From contig LMAJ01000001.1 of the NCBI GenBank assembly GCA_001507425.1, forward strand, positions 186,001 through 250,000: DNA of 64,000 bases, in the 5' to 3' direction. The DNA comes from Flavobacteriaceae bacterium CRH. Its GTDB lineage: Bacteria; Bacteroidota; Bacteroidia; Flavobacteriales; Flavobacteriaceae. The notes beneath the pieces were generated by a model. It was given only the letters and a program-made list of their open reading frames with translations. It did no database searches and was not told the DNA's origin. Positions 26,656 to 35,437 of this stretch are shown here, piece by piece; the first letter of the stretch is position 1, and every line of letters starts with the position of its first letter. The position numbers were made by a program, and so were the translations under genes.

Positions 26656-27558
26656 TTATTTTACGAACTTGTCGATAATTGCATCTGACTCTGCTTTTGT
26701 AGCGTTTGGTTTTAAATCAAACAAAAGTGAATAAAGCGCTTTTCTGTCAACTTTCGCTTCTAAGTTTAAGTCTTGGTGTCTGTCAAAAAGAGTTTGCCAT
26801 TTGTCACGGACATTTTTCCAAAGGGCATTGTTTTCCTTCCACCATTTTTGTCCGGCAATACATTTAATATCCGGAACTTTAGTATAAATATCCATACCTT
26901 TTTCTTCTGCTAACAAAACATCTTTTCCGCTGTCATCTCTGACAAGTTTAGCATTGTCTTGTTCGTGATTCCAACCTGTAGCAGTAATTTCGTGAATATT
27001 TCTTCTTTTCAAAACATTGTAATCATTACGTTTTGTTTGTTCCCTTCTAGGTAGCGGAGCATCAGCCACATTAGACCAATAGTTTTCTCCGTCGACGTGT
27101 ACCCAGGTTGAAGATCCTTCATATCTAGGACTATCGTCTACCTGATATACTTTTTGAGTCCATTGACCCTTAACGTCTTTCTTATCTAATTTTTTATATT
27201 TCCACGAAGTGCCTTTGTCAAAAGAATATAAATCTGTGTTTTCGTAAAGCCAGTCTTGTCTCCAGTGTTTAATGATCATGTCATCGCTTACAATCAATAA
27301 ATGCTGCATTACGATTTTATTTGGCGTGTCTTCTAATAATTCTACCCATTCTAAAGCAGATTCGTGTTTAGTTTCTGAAGGTTTGTAAGTAAGAGAATCT
27401 TTAGGATATCTAAAAGTTTCAGTAAAATTAAATTTCACTTCATAACAACCGCACATCGACTTAATAGATTTAATGTCTTGTTGCTTTTTATCCTGACTAA
27501 AGCCAAGACTGCATGCCAAAGCCATAACGGCTGAAAAATAGAGACTTTTTGAAATCAT
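26656..27558 (-). CDS. Exported DUF6607-like protein of a haem-uptake-type locus
   Basis: A 300-residue protein with a signal peptide (MISKSLYFSAVMALACSLGFSQ). The mature part starts with a Met-Cys-Gly-Cys element (KSMCGCYEVKFNFTETF) and is rich in Trp/Tyr (WRQDWLYEN, WTQKVYQVDD, NYWSNVADAPLPRREQTKR, YNVLKRRNIHEITATGWNHEQD). I associate it from memory with DUF6607, seen beside TonB receptors and HmuY in Flavobacteria; this is not verified. Divergent promoters link it to the receptor/HmuY operon, so a role in haem or metal uptake is inferred. Confidence 0.7.
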   Translation of the reverse strand: MISKSLYFSAVMALACSLGFSQDKKQQDIKSIKSMCGCYEVKFNFTETFRYPKDSLTYKPSETKHESALEWVELLEDTPNKIVMQHLLIVSDDMIIKHWRQDWLYENTDLYSFDKGTSWKYKKLDKKDVKGQWTQKVYQVDDSPRYEGSSTWVHVDGENYWSNVADAPLPRREQTKRNDYNVLKRRNIHEITATGWNHEQDNAKLVRDDSGKDVLLAEEKGMDIYTKVPDIKCIAGQKWWKENNALWKNVRDKWQTLFDRHQDLNLEAKVDRKALYSLLFDLKPNATKAESDAIIDKFVK

Positions 27559-27584
27559 AACTTATTATGTTTTAAATTTTTTTG

Positions 27585-27592
27585 CAAATATA
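27585..27592 (-). promoter_or_regulatory. -7 promoter box for the DUF6607-like gene
   Basis: Minus-strand TATATTTG, 26 bases before the start at 27558. It is arranged back to back with the box at 27625. Confidence 0.6.
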
Positions 27593-27624
27593 TAAATTTT
27601 ATTTAGAACAAATAAAAATAGTTA

Positions 27625-27632
27625 TATATTTG
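27625..27632 (+). promoter_or_regulatory. -7 promoter box for the receptor/HmuY operon
   Basis: TATATTTG, 28 bases before the ATG at 27661. Same box as the divergent one, suggesting joint control. Confidence 0.6.
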
Positions 27633-27660
27633 CATCGATTATTAAGAATGAATACAAATA

Positions 27661-29733
27661 ATGAAAATAAAAATAAAAATTACTCTTTTAGCTGCGTTGC
27701 TTTTTTCTATAATTTCTGTCGCTCAGGAAGTACAAAAAGATACTGTTCGCAAAAATGAATTAGAAGAAGTTACAGTTACTACAGCAACAAGGACTGAAAG
27801 GGTACTTTCGTCATTGCCATTGCCAATGACAATTATTACTTCTGAAGCTATAATAAAATCTGGCGTTACAAGATTAAACGAAATTCTAAACGAACAAACA
27901 GGAATTATTCTGATTGCGGACGAAAGTGGGTTCGAAGGTGTACAAATGCAAGGTTTAGACGCTGCATATACAATGATTATGATTGATGGTGTTCCGCTTG
28001 TTGGAAGAAGTTCAGGAGTTTTAGATTTATCAAGGGTTTCTGTTGGAAATATAGAAAGAATTGAAATTGTAAAAGGAGCATCATCAGCCTTATATGGTTC
28101 AGAAGCTATGGGGGGAGTGATTAACGTAATCACAAAAAGACCTAAAAAAGATATGTTTTCTGGCACGCTTTCCTATCGATATGCTACATTTAATACTAAT
28201 GATGCGAATGCTAATTTACTTTGGAAAAAGAAAAAATTTGCAGCCAACTTATTTACCAATTTTTATTCATCTGATGGATATGATTTAGATAAAAGTACAT
28301 GGTTAAAGAATGTTGAAAAATATCACAATACGACAATTCAGCCCAAAATATACTACGATTTTTCAGAAAATCTTAAACTAACTGTAAGTAACCGTTTTTT
28401 TAATCAAAAGATAGATAACAAAGCGATTATCGAAACGGAAAGATATAGAGGTGATGCAAAAGAAAATGAATGGAATTCGCAAATTAAATTAGAACATAGA
28501 TGGAATTCTAAATTATATTGGGAATATGAATTGTATGCAACCAATTATAAAAATGATGCATATTTAAATGATCCGGATAATGTTCTTTATGATAAAACAT
28601 ATTATAATCAATGGCTTTTTAGACCAGAAGTAAGAACAACCTGGTCCATAAATAAGGACAAATTAACGGCAGGTGTTGGGTTGAATTATGAAAGCTTAGA
28701 TCGTACCTATTTTGCCAATGATGTTAAATTTAATTCGCAATACGTTTACTTACAATATGATTATAATCCAACAGAAAAATTAAATATTCTTGCAGGATTC
28801 AGATATGATAACCATAGTGAATATGCATCTCAATTAAGCCCAAAACTAGCAGTAAATTATAAATTTAATACAAATTTTTCTCTTAAAGGTTCAGTAGGAT
28901 ATGGTTATAAAGCACCTGATTTCCGCCAGTTGTTTTTTGATTTCACCAATCCATCAGTAGGATATACCGTTTTAGGATACAATGTTGCAGAAGCTCGTTT
29001 AGACGAATTGGAAAGCCAGAGTCTTATTGCCACAAGAGTAGCAGGAATAAACTTTGACGAGCCATTGAAACCTGAAAGTTCAATAAATTACAATTTTGGA
29101 GGCTTTTATAAAAAAAACAAACTTAAAATAGAACTAAATGCTTTCTATAATTCCATTAGTGATTTAATTGATACAGGTGTTGTTGCTACAAAACAAAATG
29201 GTCAAAATGTTTTTAGCTACTTCAATTATAGTAAAGTTTTTACTTATGGGCTGGAGTATAATTCAACATATAAATTTACGGATCAATTTTCAGTGTCGCT
29301 GGGATATCAATATTTAATTGCCAAAGACAAATCTGTTCTTGATGATTTTGACGATCACAAATTCATTCGCAATTCGGAATTACAAACCATTGAAATTAGT
29401 AAATCAGACTATTTCGGACTATATAACAGGTCGAAACATACAGCCAATCTTAAATTGTCATACACTTTTCCAGCAATAAAAACAGATATCAATTTACGTA
29501 TTTTCTATAGAAGCAAATACGGATTGTTTGATACCAATGGGAATACAATCCTTGATAAATATGATAAGCTAATCAGTGATTATTGTACTGCAAACTTATC
29601 TATTTCAAAATACATTACTGATAAATTAATGCTTCAGGCCGGAGCTAATAATTTGCTTGATTATACAGATCCGAGTCAAATTCCTAATCTGGCCGGTAGA
29701 CAACTTTTTGCACGAGTTCAATATAATTTTTAA
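27661..29733 (+). CDS. TonB-dependent receptor (HmuR-like, probable haem receptor)
   Basis: A 690-residue outer-membrane receptor. Signal peptide, then a TonB-box-like stretch and plug (LEEVTVTTATRTERVLSSLP, GVQMQGLDAAYTMIMIDGVP, IERIEIVKGASSALYGSEAM, GGVINVITKR), then a barrel that ends in aromatic FARVQYNF. The GYKAPDFRQLFFDFTNPS segment occupies the position of the FRAP-type motif of haem receptors. It is followed after 26 bases by an HmuY lipoprotein, the same order as hmuYR-type loci. Haem or a related tetrapyrrole is the likely cargo; not proven by sequence. Confidence 0.88.
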   Translation: MKIKIKITLLAALLFSIISVAQEVQKDTVRKNELEEVTVTTATRTERVLSSLPLPMTIITSEAIIKSGVTRLNEILNEQTGIILIADESGFEGVQMQGLDAAYTMIMIDGVPLVGRSSGVLDLSRVSVGNIERIEIVKGASSALYGSEAMGGVINVITKRPKKDMFSGTLSYRYATFNTNDANANLLWKKKKFAANLFTNFYSSDGYDLDKSTWLKNVEKYHNTTIQPKIYYDFSENLKLTVSNRFFNQKIDNKAIIETERYRGDAKENEWNSQIKLEHRWNSKLYWEYELYATNYKNDAYLNDPDNVLYDKTYYNQWLFRPEVRTTWSINKDKLTAGVGLNYESLDRTYFANDVKFNSQYVYLQYDYNPTEKLNILAGFRYDNHSEYASQLSPKLAVNYKFNTNFSLKGSVGYGYKAPDFRQLFFDFTNPSVGYTVLGYNVAEARLDELESQSLIATRVAGINFDEPLKPESSINYNFGGFYKKNKLKIELNAFYNSISDLIDTGVVATKQNGQNVFSYFNYSKVFTYGLEYNSTYKFTDQFSVSLGYQYLIAKDKSVLDDFDDHKFIRNSELQTIEISKSDYFGLYNRSKHTANLKLSYTFPAIKTDINLRIFYRSKYGLFDTNGNTILDKYDKLISDYCTANLSISKYITDKLMLQAGANNLLDYTDPSQIPNLAGRQLFARVQYNF

Positions 29734-29759
29734 TTAATATTTATTTAAACACCTTTACC

Positions 29760-30365
29760 ATGAAAACAAAATTTTTAAAACTTTCGCTTTTAGCTCTAGT
29801 ACTTTTTACTGCATCTTGTAGTAGTGATGATAACAATAATACTGAAGATGATAATACGGTTCCAGCAGTTGTAACTACAAAAGTTTCTAATCTTGATGCT
29901 ACACAAACAGAATTTACAAAGTTCAGTTTTTCGGAAAATAAAGTTGTCACCACAGATGATTGGGACGTTGCTTTCAGTACAACAACGATTCTTGTAAATG
30001 GAGGAGTTAAAATGACTGACAGTGAGCCAGACAGAAAAGGATCTGGAGCAGTAAGTATTGTTTCTGGTACATTTGCCAGCGTAACTTTATATCCTGCAGC
30101 TTCTACTTTTGTTCAGGATGCAGCTACTGTTTATGCAATTCCTAAAGGAAGTGGAAAAGGCTGGTATAACTACGATATGCCTACTAGTATTGTTACTCCG
30201 CTAGCAGGAAAAGTATTTGTTATAAAAACCCATGATGGTAAATATGCAAAATTTGAAATTTTAAGCTACTATAAAGATGCACCTGCTGCTCCAACTACAG
30301 AATCTTTACCAAGATATTACACTTTCAATTTCGCATACCAAGCAAATAGCACTACAACATTCTAA
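29760..30365 (+). CDS. hmuY: HmuY-family haem-binding lipoprotein
   Basis: A 201-residue protein with lipobox FTASCSSDDN followed by an acidic Asn/Asp-rich linker. The HmuY domain is recognisable in TTDDWDVAFSTTTILVNGGV, SGKGWYNYDMPTSIVTPLAG and KVFVIKTHDGKYAKFEILSY. Family members capture haem at the cell surface and hand it to an HmuR receptor. The mature protein has one histidine (KTHDGK) and a methionine at NYDMPT, so the two-His pair of P. gingivalis HmuY is not present; Met-type ligation as in other homologues is possible. It is the last gene of the operon before a terminator. Confidence 0.85.
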   Translation: MKTKFLKLSLLALVLFTASCSSDDNNNTEDDNTVPAVVTTKVSNLDATQTEFTKFSFSENKVVTTDDWDVAFSTTTILVNGGVKMTDSEPDRKGSGAVSIVSGTFASVTLYPAASTFVQDAATVYAIPKGSGKGWYNYDMPTSIVTPLAGKVFVIKTHDGKYAKFEILSYYKDAPAAPTTESLPRYYTFNFAYQANSTTTF

Positions 30366-30445
30366 GAAAATATTTTGGCTGTAGTGAAATACTAACAGCA
30401 CTAAAATTTAGTTAATCATTAGCTTTGTTTTTTTATTTTTTTTTG

Positions 30446-30478
30446 AAAGAGGTTAGATTTATCTGGCCTCTTTTTTTG
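30446..30478 (+). terminator. Terminator of the receptor/HmuY operon
   Basis: AGAGGTTAGAT pairs with ATCTGGCCTCT using two G-T pairs, followed by seven T. Confidence 0.8.
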
Positions 30479-30524
30479 TTTTAATTTTATCGTTAAAAAG
30501 AATTATTTAATTAATGTTTAATTC

Positions 30525-30532
30525 TATCTTTG
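30525..30532 (+). promoter_or_regulatory. -7 promoter box for the SGNH/MBOAT operon
   Basis: TATCTTTG matches TAnnTTTG, 78 bases before the GTG start at 30611. Confidence 0.6.
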
Positions 30533-30610
30533 CACGTGTTTTTTATAAGGAATCAGCAGAAATTATTTTAAATTATTTGTAATCCTATTCTTAAAATTTA
30601 TAATTACTAA

Positions 30611-32092
30611 GTGAATACAAAATCATATTTTTTTCAGTCTTTTGCAATTGTTGCATTGGCATTTATAGCCTTTATAGGATTTAAACAAGTCTTGCCGAAT
30701 AAAATCTTTTCGGACAGTAAAATCGATTCTAAAAATGTACTTATAGACAGTTTGCTTCTGGAGTCGGTAGCAAATGATTCTTTATCGCCAAAAGGTGATA
30801 GTGTTGCCGATCTTGAAAATCAGGAAGCAGGAGAAAAAATTAATTTTGATGCTTCTCAAGGTATCGAATTTCCATCTGAAACTTTTGATAACTATAAAGG
30901 ATATCAATACCTGATTTCATTTTATGAAAAATTATATCAATTAGAAAATAATCCGCAAGCCAAAGTAAGAATTGCTTATTACGGAGATTCTATGACCGAT
31001 GGCGATTTGATTGTTCAGGATGTAAGAACAAATTATCAACAGCGTTTTGGAGGCAATGGCGTTGGGTTTGTTCCAATAACTTCAGAATCTGCGGCATCGA
31101 GAGGTTCTGTAAAATCTTCTTATTCTAAAAACTGGAAAACACAATCGTATCTAAACGTAAAAAGGCCAACAAACCCTTTTGGAGTAAATGGGCACGTTTT
31201 CTATGCAAATGATGCTAAAAATCAAACCTGGGTTCAATACGAAGCCGGACTTAATAAATTCTCGACTTCGCTGGATAATCCAACTTTGTTTTATGGAAAA
31301 TCGCATAGAAAAGGAAATGTCAATTTTATTATTGGTAAAGATACACTTCGAAAAAACCTTGTTCCGAATAATTTGGTAAACACCATAAAAGTAGCTTCAG
31401 GAAGTATTAAAGCTTTTAAAGCAAATTTTGTACAAGCAGATTCTATCCCAATTTATGGCTTTAATTTTGATAACGGAACTGGAGTTCACGTAGACAACTT
31501 CTCGCAAAGAGGAAATTCAGGTTTGCCAATTTCTATTTTTGATGCCGGAGTAATGCAGTCTTTTAATAACACGTTGAAATACGATCTTATTATTTTGCAT
31601 TACGGAACCAATGTTTTAAATTACGGTACCAAAAATTATTTCTGGTACGAAAAAGGCATGAAAAAAGTAGTAAATAAAATCAGGGAATCTTTTCCGGGCG
31701 TTTCTATTTTGATTGTTTCAACAGCTGATAAATCGACCAAATACGATTTAGAAATGAAAACAGACTCTGCAGTTGTTCCGTTAATGAAAGCGCAAAAGAG
31801 ATATGCATTAGAAACAGAATCAGGATTTGTAAATTTATATACTTTAATGGGCGGAGACGGTTCGATGGTAAAATGGGTGGATGAAGCTCCGGCAAGAGCC
31901 AACAAAGATTATACGCATTTTAACCAGCGTGGAGCAAAAGCGATAGGTAATTTATTGTATGAACAGTTGAATAAAGGATACGAACAATATAAAGTACTGC
32001 GCGAAAAACGTGATGTTACAGATAAACCCAGAACAGTCAGAAAAGCAAAAGCCGATTCTGTTGCTGTCAAAAAAGATAGTGTCAATGAATAA
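30611..32092 (+). CDS. SGNH/GDSL-fold protein, membrane anchored (O-acetylation partner)
   Basis: A 493-residue protein with a single N-terminal membrane segment (FAIVALAFIAFIGF) and a large outer domain. SGNH blocks: Ser127 in YYGDSMTDGDLI, Asn334 in LHYGTNVLNYG, Asp433 and His436 in NKDYTHFNQRG. About 200 residues of beta-rich sequence separate blocks I and III. The start is GTG, directly preceded by an in-frame TAA; no ATG occurs before residue 126. It is the first of three overlapping or touching genes ending in an MBOAT, so it probably moves or removes acyl groups on a cell-wall or surface glycan, as AlgJ/AlgX or PatB do in other systems. Confidence 0.88.
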   Translation: MNTKSYFFQSFAIVALAFIAFIGFKQVLPNKIFSDSKIDSKNVLIDSLLLESVANDSLSPKGDSVADLENQEAGEKINFDASQGIEFPSETFDNYKGYQYLISFYEKLYQLENNPQAKVRIAYYGDSMTDGDLIVQDVRTNYQQRFGGNGVGFVPITSESAASRGSVKSSYSKNWKTQSYLNVKRPTNPFGVNGHVFYANDAKNQTWVQYEAGLNKFSTSLDNPTLFYGKSHRKGNVNFIIGKDTLRKNLVPNNLVNTIKVASGSIKAFKANFVQADSIPIYGFNFDNGTGVHVDNFSQRGNSGLPISIFDAGVMQSFNNTLKYDLIILHYGTNVLNYGTKNYFWYEKGMKKVVNKIRESFPGVSILIVSTADKSTKYDLEMKTDSAVVPLMKAQKRYALETESGFVNLYTLMGGDGSMVKWVDEAPARANKDYTHFNQRGAKAIGNLLYEQLNKGYEQYKVLREKRDVTDKPRTVRKAKADSVAVKKDSVNE

Positions 32093-33506
32093 ACTTATTA
32101 TTTTCTTTTGTTGTCTTTTTTTCTCAACAAATGATAAAACGCAAAAGTCAGACTCACTTCCAATAACTAAAAATATGGTTCATAAAATCGATAGTACAGC
32201 GGTTGAAGTTTATACAGGCAATCACATTTATAATGAGAAAGTTTTAGAAAGTGTTTTTAAGAAATTAAAAGAAAACGAAAGTCAAAATAATCAGAAAATA
32301 AATATTGTACATATTGGCGATTCTCACATTCAGGGAGATTTAATGACCAATAAAATTCGAAAAATATTGCAACAGCAATTTGGGAATGCGGGGCGAGGAC
32401 TTGTTTTTCCGTATCAATTAGCGAAAACAAACGGTTCTTATAACGAACGATTTTATTCCAACAGAGCATGGGAAAGTTATAGAAATATTCATTCTTTCAA
32501 AAGTGTTCCAATCGGTTTAACCGGAATTGGACTTTGGAGAGACACCGGAGGTTTTGCAGTGCAATTGAATGTTAAAGATCCGGCTTATAAGTTTAATTCT
32601 ATTCATATTATTACGCCTCAGAATCAGGATATGTTCGATTTGGCAATATCATCTCAAACGAATATTACAGAAGAGACAGAACGAAAAGTAATAAAACATA
32701 AAATAAAAAAAGGAGAAGCAATCTCTGTAATTGCCGACAAATACAATATTTCAGTTGCCGAAATTAAAAGAGAAAACAACCTGAAATCAAATAATATTCG
32801 TGCCGGGAGAACATTGAAAATATTAACACACGAAACAAAACCAAAAATTATTAAAAGTTCAGAATTTGTTCCTTTAAATCTGGAATCTGATGCATTTTCA
32901 CATTATTACAAATCAGAAAAAGCTTTAGATAAAATTTATTTAGTTCCGAATAAAGGCGCATCAAAATATGAACTTAACGGACTTGTTTTAGAAAAAGATG
33001 CTGCAGGATTAATTTATAACAGCATTGGAGTAAATGGGGCTAAATTCTCAGATTATAATAAATATCCTTTGTTTTTTGAGCAGTTAAAAGCATTGCATCC
33101 TGATGTGTTGATTTTTTCATTAGGAACAAATGAAAGTTATGATCACATGGAAGCTGCAGCTTATATAAGAGAATTGCGGGAGTTTATAAAAAACATAAAA
33201 GAGCAAAATGATAATGTTTCGGTAATTGTGATGACTCCGCCACCATCTTTGCTTAAAGGAAGACGCCCAAATGTTTATGTACGTGATTATGCAAAAAGAA
33301 TCAATGAAATTGCAGAAACCGATGGATTTGCAGTTTGGGATTTATACGATGAATTTGGAGGAATGGAAGGAATTCGAAGTCTGAAATCTGAAGGGTTAAT
33401 TGGCCCGGATTGGGTTCATTATTCTAAAAAAGGATACGAAAAACAAGGAAAATTGTTTACAGAAGCATTTTTAAAAGCATACGATAATTTTAAATCAAAG
33501 AAATAA
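32085..33506 (+). CDS. SGNH-fold protein with embedded LysM domain
   Basis: A 473-residue exported protein (signal MNKLIIFFCCLFFSTN). Its ATG overlaps the upstream stop by 8 bases (ATGAATAA), so translation is coupled; earlier in-frame starts lie inside the upstream gene. SGNH blocks: Ser80 in HIGDSHIQGD, Asn349 in FSLGTNESYD, Asp442 and His445 in PDWVHYSKKG. Between blocks I and III, residues about 205-250 form a LysM domain (KHKIKKGEAISVIADKYNIS, then NNLKSNNIRAGRTLKIL). LysM binds N-acetylglucosamine polymers, so this domain points to peptidoglycan as the target. It shares the fold and order with the preceding gene. Confidence 0.9.
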   Translation: MNKLIIFFCCLFFSTNDKTQKSDSLPITKNMVHKIDSTAVEVYTGNHIYNEKVLESVFKKLKENESQNNQKINIVHIGDSHIQGDLMTNKIRKILQQQFGNAGRGLVFPYQLAKTNGSYNERFYSNRAWESYRNIHSFKSVPIGLTGIGLWRDTGGFAVQLNVKDPAYKFNSIHIITPQNQDMFDLAISSQTNITEETERKVIKHKIKKGEAISVIADKYNISVAEIKRENNLKSNNIRAGRTLKILTHETKPKIIKSSEFVPLNLESDAFSHYYKSEKALDKIYLVPNKGASKYELNGLVLEKDAAGLIYNSIGVNGAKFSDYNKYPLFFEQLKALHPDVLIFSLGTNESYDHMEAAAYIRELREFIKNIKEQNDNVSVIVMTPPPSLLKGRRPNVYVRDYAKRINEIAETDGFAVWDLYDEFGGMEGIRSLKSEGLIGPDWVHYSKKGYEKQGKLFTEAFLKAYDNFKSKK

Positions 33507-33507
33507 G

Positions 33508-35187
33508 TTGATAACAAGTAATAGCATAAATAATTGGTTTGTTCAAAATTTTGGTACCATAACATTAGAGCAAGTCAAAAGTTGGTTCGTTTATAATCCC
33601 GACGAAAAATTATTATTCAATACAGGACTTTTTCTTGGATTGTTTCTGGTTTTCTATTTTGTGTACGCCTTTTTGCGTAAAACATTTTATTTACGATTAA
33701 CGTACGTAATCCTGTTTTCGCTTTTCTTTTATTATAAGTCAAGCGGAATTTACTTTTTGTTATTATTGCTTTCTTCTGTAGTAGATTATGGTTTGAGCCA
33801 GATCATTTACAAAGAAACCAAAGTAAATACCAAGAAAATGTATTTGGTCATAAGTATTATCCTGAACTTAGGATTATTAGGTTATTTTAAATACATGAAC
33901 TTTATGATTGTAACTTACAATGATATGTTCAATGGCAATTTTGCACTACATAATATTTTTCTTCCTGTTGGAATTTCGTTTTATACTTTTCAGTCGATGA
34001 GTTATATTATAGAGATTTATCGTGAAGAAATTAAACCGACAAAAAACTACATCGAATATTTGTTTTTCGTTTCGTTTTTCCCGCAATTAGTGGCCGGGCC
34101 AATTGTACGCGCAAAAGATTTCCTTCCGCAGATTTATCAAAAATTAAACCTGACCAAACAAGATGTAAATAATGCGTTGTTTCTGATTATTGGAGGATTG
34201 ATTAAGAAAACAGTAATTTCAAATTATATCTCAATAAACTTTGTAGATCGTGTTTTTGATACGCCGATGAGTTATACGTCATTCGAGAATTTAATGGCGT
34301 CTTACGGATATGCGATCCAGATTTATTGTGACTTTTCAGGATATTCAGATATGGCAATTGGAATTGCGTTGTTACTCGGATTTAAATTACCGGCCAACTT
34401 TAGAACGCCCTATAAATCGGTTTCGATTACTGATTTCTGGAGAAGATGGCACATTTCGTTATCAACCTGGTTAAAAGACTTTTTGTATATTTCGATTGGA
34501 GGAAACAGAGAAGGAACATTCGCAGGATTTTTATTTCCGAGTTTATTCTTCTTCGGATTATTGCTTTGGGGAATTTCAAATGTAAATGTTAGTTTTATTC
34601 CATTAGCAATTGCAATTGGTGCAATCGTACTTTTTTGTTTGACATTTTTACTTTCAAATAAAAAAAATCAAACGCTTGTAACGAATTTTAACTTGTTTAC
34701 AACAATGCTTTTAGGAGGATTGTGGCACGGAGCCGGAGCGCAGTTTATCATCTGGGGAGCTTTGCACGGATTAGCTTTGGCAGTTCATAAAATTTTCATG
34801 GAATTTTTTCCTTCCAAAAAAGAAGGCTCTAATTTCTTATGGAAATTCTTTTCAATCGTAATTACATTTCATTTTGTAGTATTCTGTTGGATATTTTTCC
34901 GAGCCAGAGATTTTGAAACAGCCTTGCAGGTAATCAATAATATCGGTCAGTTAACATTCGAACCGGAACAATGGAAAGTGATCGTTTTAGGATATAAAAA
35001 TGTATTCTTATTAATGCTGTTTGGATATGTTTGGCATTTCTTACCGGAAGTGATTACAAACGGCATGAAATCAGTTTTCGATAAAACACCTTTATTAGCA
35101 AAAGCAATAATTCTTGGTTTCGTTTACTGGATCGTTTACGCAACAGCAGTTGCAGGTTCACAGCCTTTTATTTATTTCCAGTTTTAG
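33508..35187 (+). CDS. MBOAT-family membrane O-acyltransferase
   Basis: A 559-residue multi-pass membrane protein of the AlgI/PatA/DltB type. Typical motifs are LPVGISFYTFQSMSYIIEIY, FFPQLVAGPIVRAKDFLPQ, YCDFSGYSDMAIGIALLLGF, ITDFWRRWHISLSTWLKDFL and the catalytic-histidine region GGLWHGAGAQFIIWGALHG. It would take acetyl groups from a cytoplasmic donor across the membrane for the SGNH partners. The only plausible start is TTG at 33508, two bases after the upstream stop; an in-frame stop lies 34 bases before it and the first ATG is far inside. Confidence 0.93.
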   Translation: MITSNSINNWFVQNFGTITLEQVKSWFVYNPDEKLLFNTGLFLGLFLVFYFVYAFLRKTFYLRLTYVILFSLFFYYKSSGIYFLLLLLSSVVDYGLSQIIYKETKVNTKKMYLVISIILNLGLLGYFKYMNFMIVTYNDMFNGNFALHNIFLPVGISFYTFQSMSYIIEIYREEIKPTKNYIEYLFFVSFFPQLVAGPIVRAKDFLPQIYQKLNLTKQDVNNALFLIIGGLIKKTVISNYISINFVDRVFDTPMSYTSFENLMASYGYAIQIYCDFSGYSDMAIGIALLLGFKLPANFRTPYKSVSITDFWRRWHISLSTWLKDFLYISIGGNREGTFAGFLFPSLFFFGLLLWGISNVNVSFIPLAIAIGAIVLFCLTFLLSNKKNQTLVTNFNLFTTMLLGGLWHGAGAQFIIWGALHGLALAVHKIFMEFFPSKKEGSNFLWKFFSIVITFHFVVFCWIFFRARDFETALQVINNIGQLTFEPEQWKVIVLGYKNVFLLMLFGYVWHFLPEVITNGMKSVFDKTPLLAKAIILGFVYWIVYATAVAGSQPFIYFQF

Positions 35188-35198
35188 TTTTTAAGGTT

Positions 35199-35366
35199 CA
35201 AAGACACAAAGTTACAAAGGTGCAAAGGTTTTTATTCTTTGTGCCTTTTTTGTTTCTGGCAGATATAGCTGATTTTTTTTATATCAATTTTAAAAAAAAT
35301 AATCTGCCTAATCTGCTAAATCTGCGAGAGACAAAAAACTTTGTGCCTTAGTGTCTTCGTGGCAAA
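35199..35366. repeat. Low-complexity dispersed repeat stretch between MBOAT and ffh
   Basis: The gap holds echoing motifs: CAAAGACACAAAGTTACAAA on the left and ACTTTGTGCCTTAGTGTC on the right, which can pair in part, with AATCTGCCTAATCTGCTAAA between them. Similar text (TGCCTTAGTGACTTAGTGGC) occurs at 48426-48445. No coding signal is seen. Confidence 0.55.
35216..35251 (+). terminator. Probable terminator of the SGNH/MBOAT operon
   Basis: AAAGGTGCAAAG pairs with CTTTGTGCCTTT except for an internal TG/TG, followed by a T-run. It is part of a repeat-rich stretch. Confidence 0.6.
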
Positions 35367-35407
35367 ATTGCACTTAAATAAATATTGCCTGAAATATCTA
35401 ATTAGAT

Positions 35408-35415
35408 TATCTTTG
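35408..35415 (+). promoter_or_regulatory. -7 promoter box for ffh
   Basis: TATCTTTG matches TAnnTTTG, 22 bases before the ATG at 35438. Confidence 0.65.
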
Positions 35416-35437
35416 CACTTCAAATAAAGAAAATAGT

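Noticed and set aside
27723..28166. 147-codon minus-strand frame
   Set aside because: It is antisense to the plug domain of the HmuR-like receptor.
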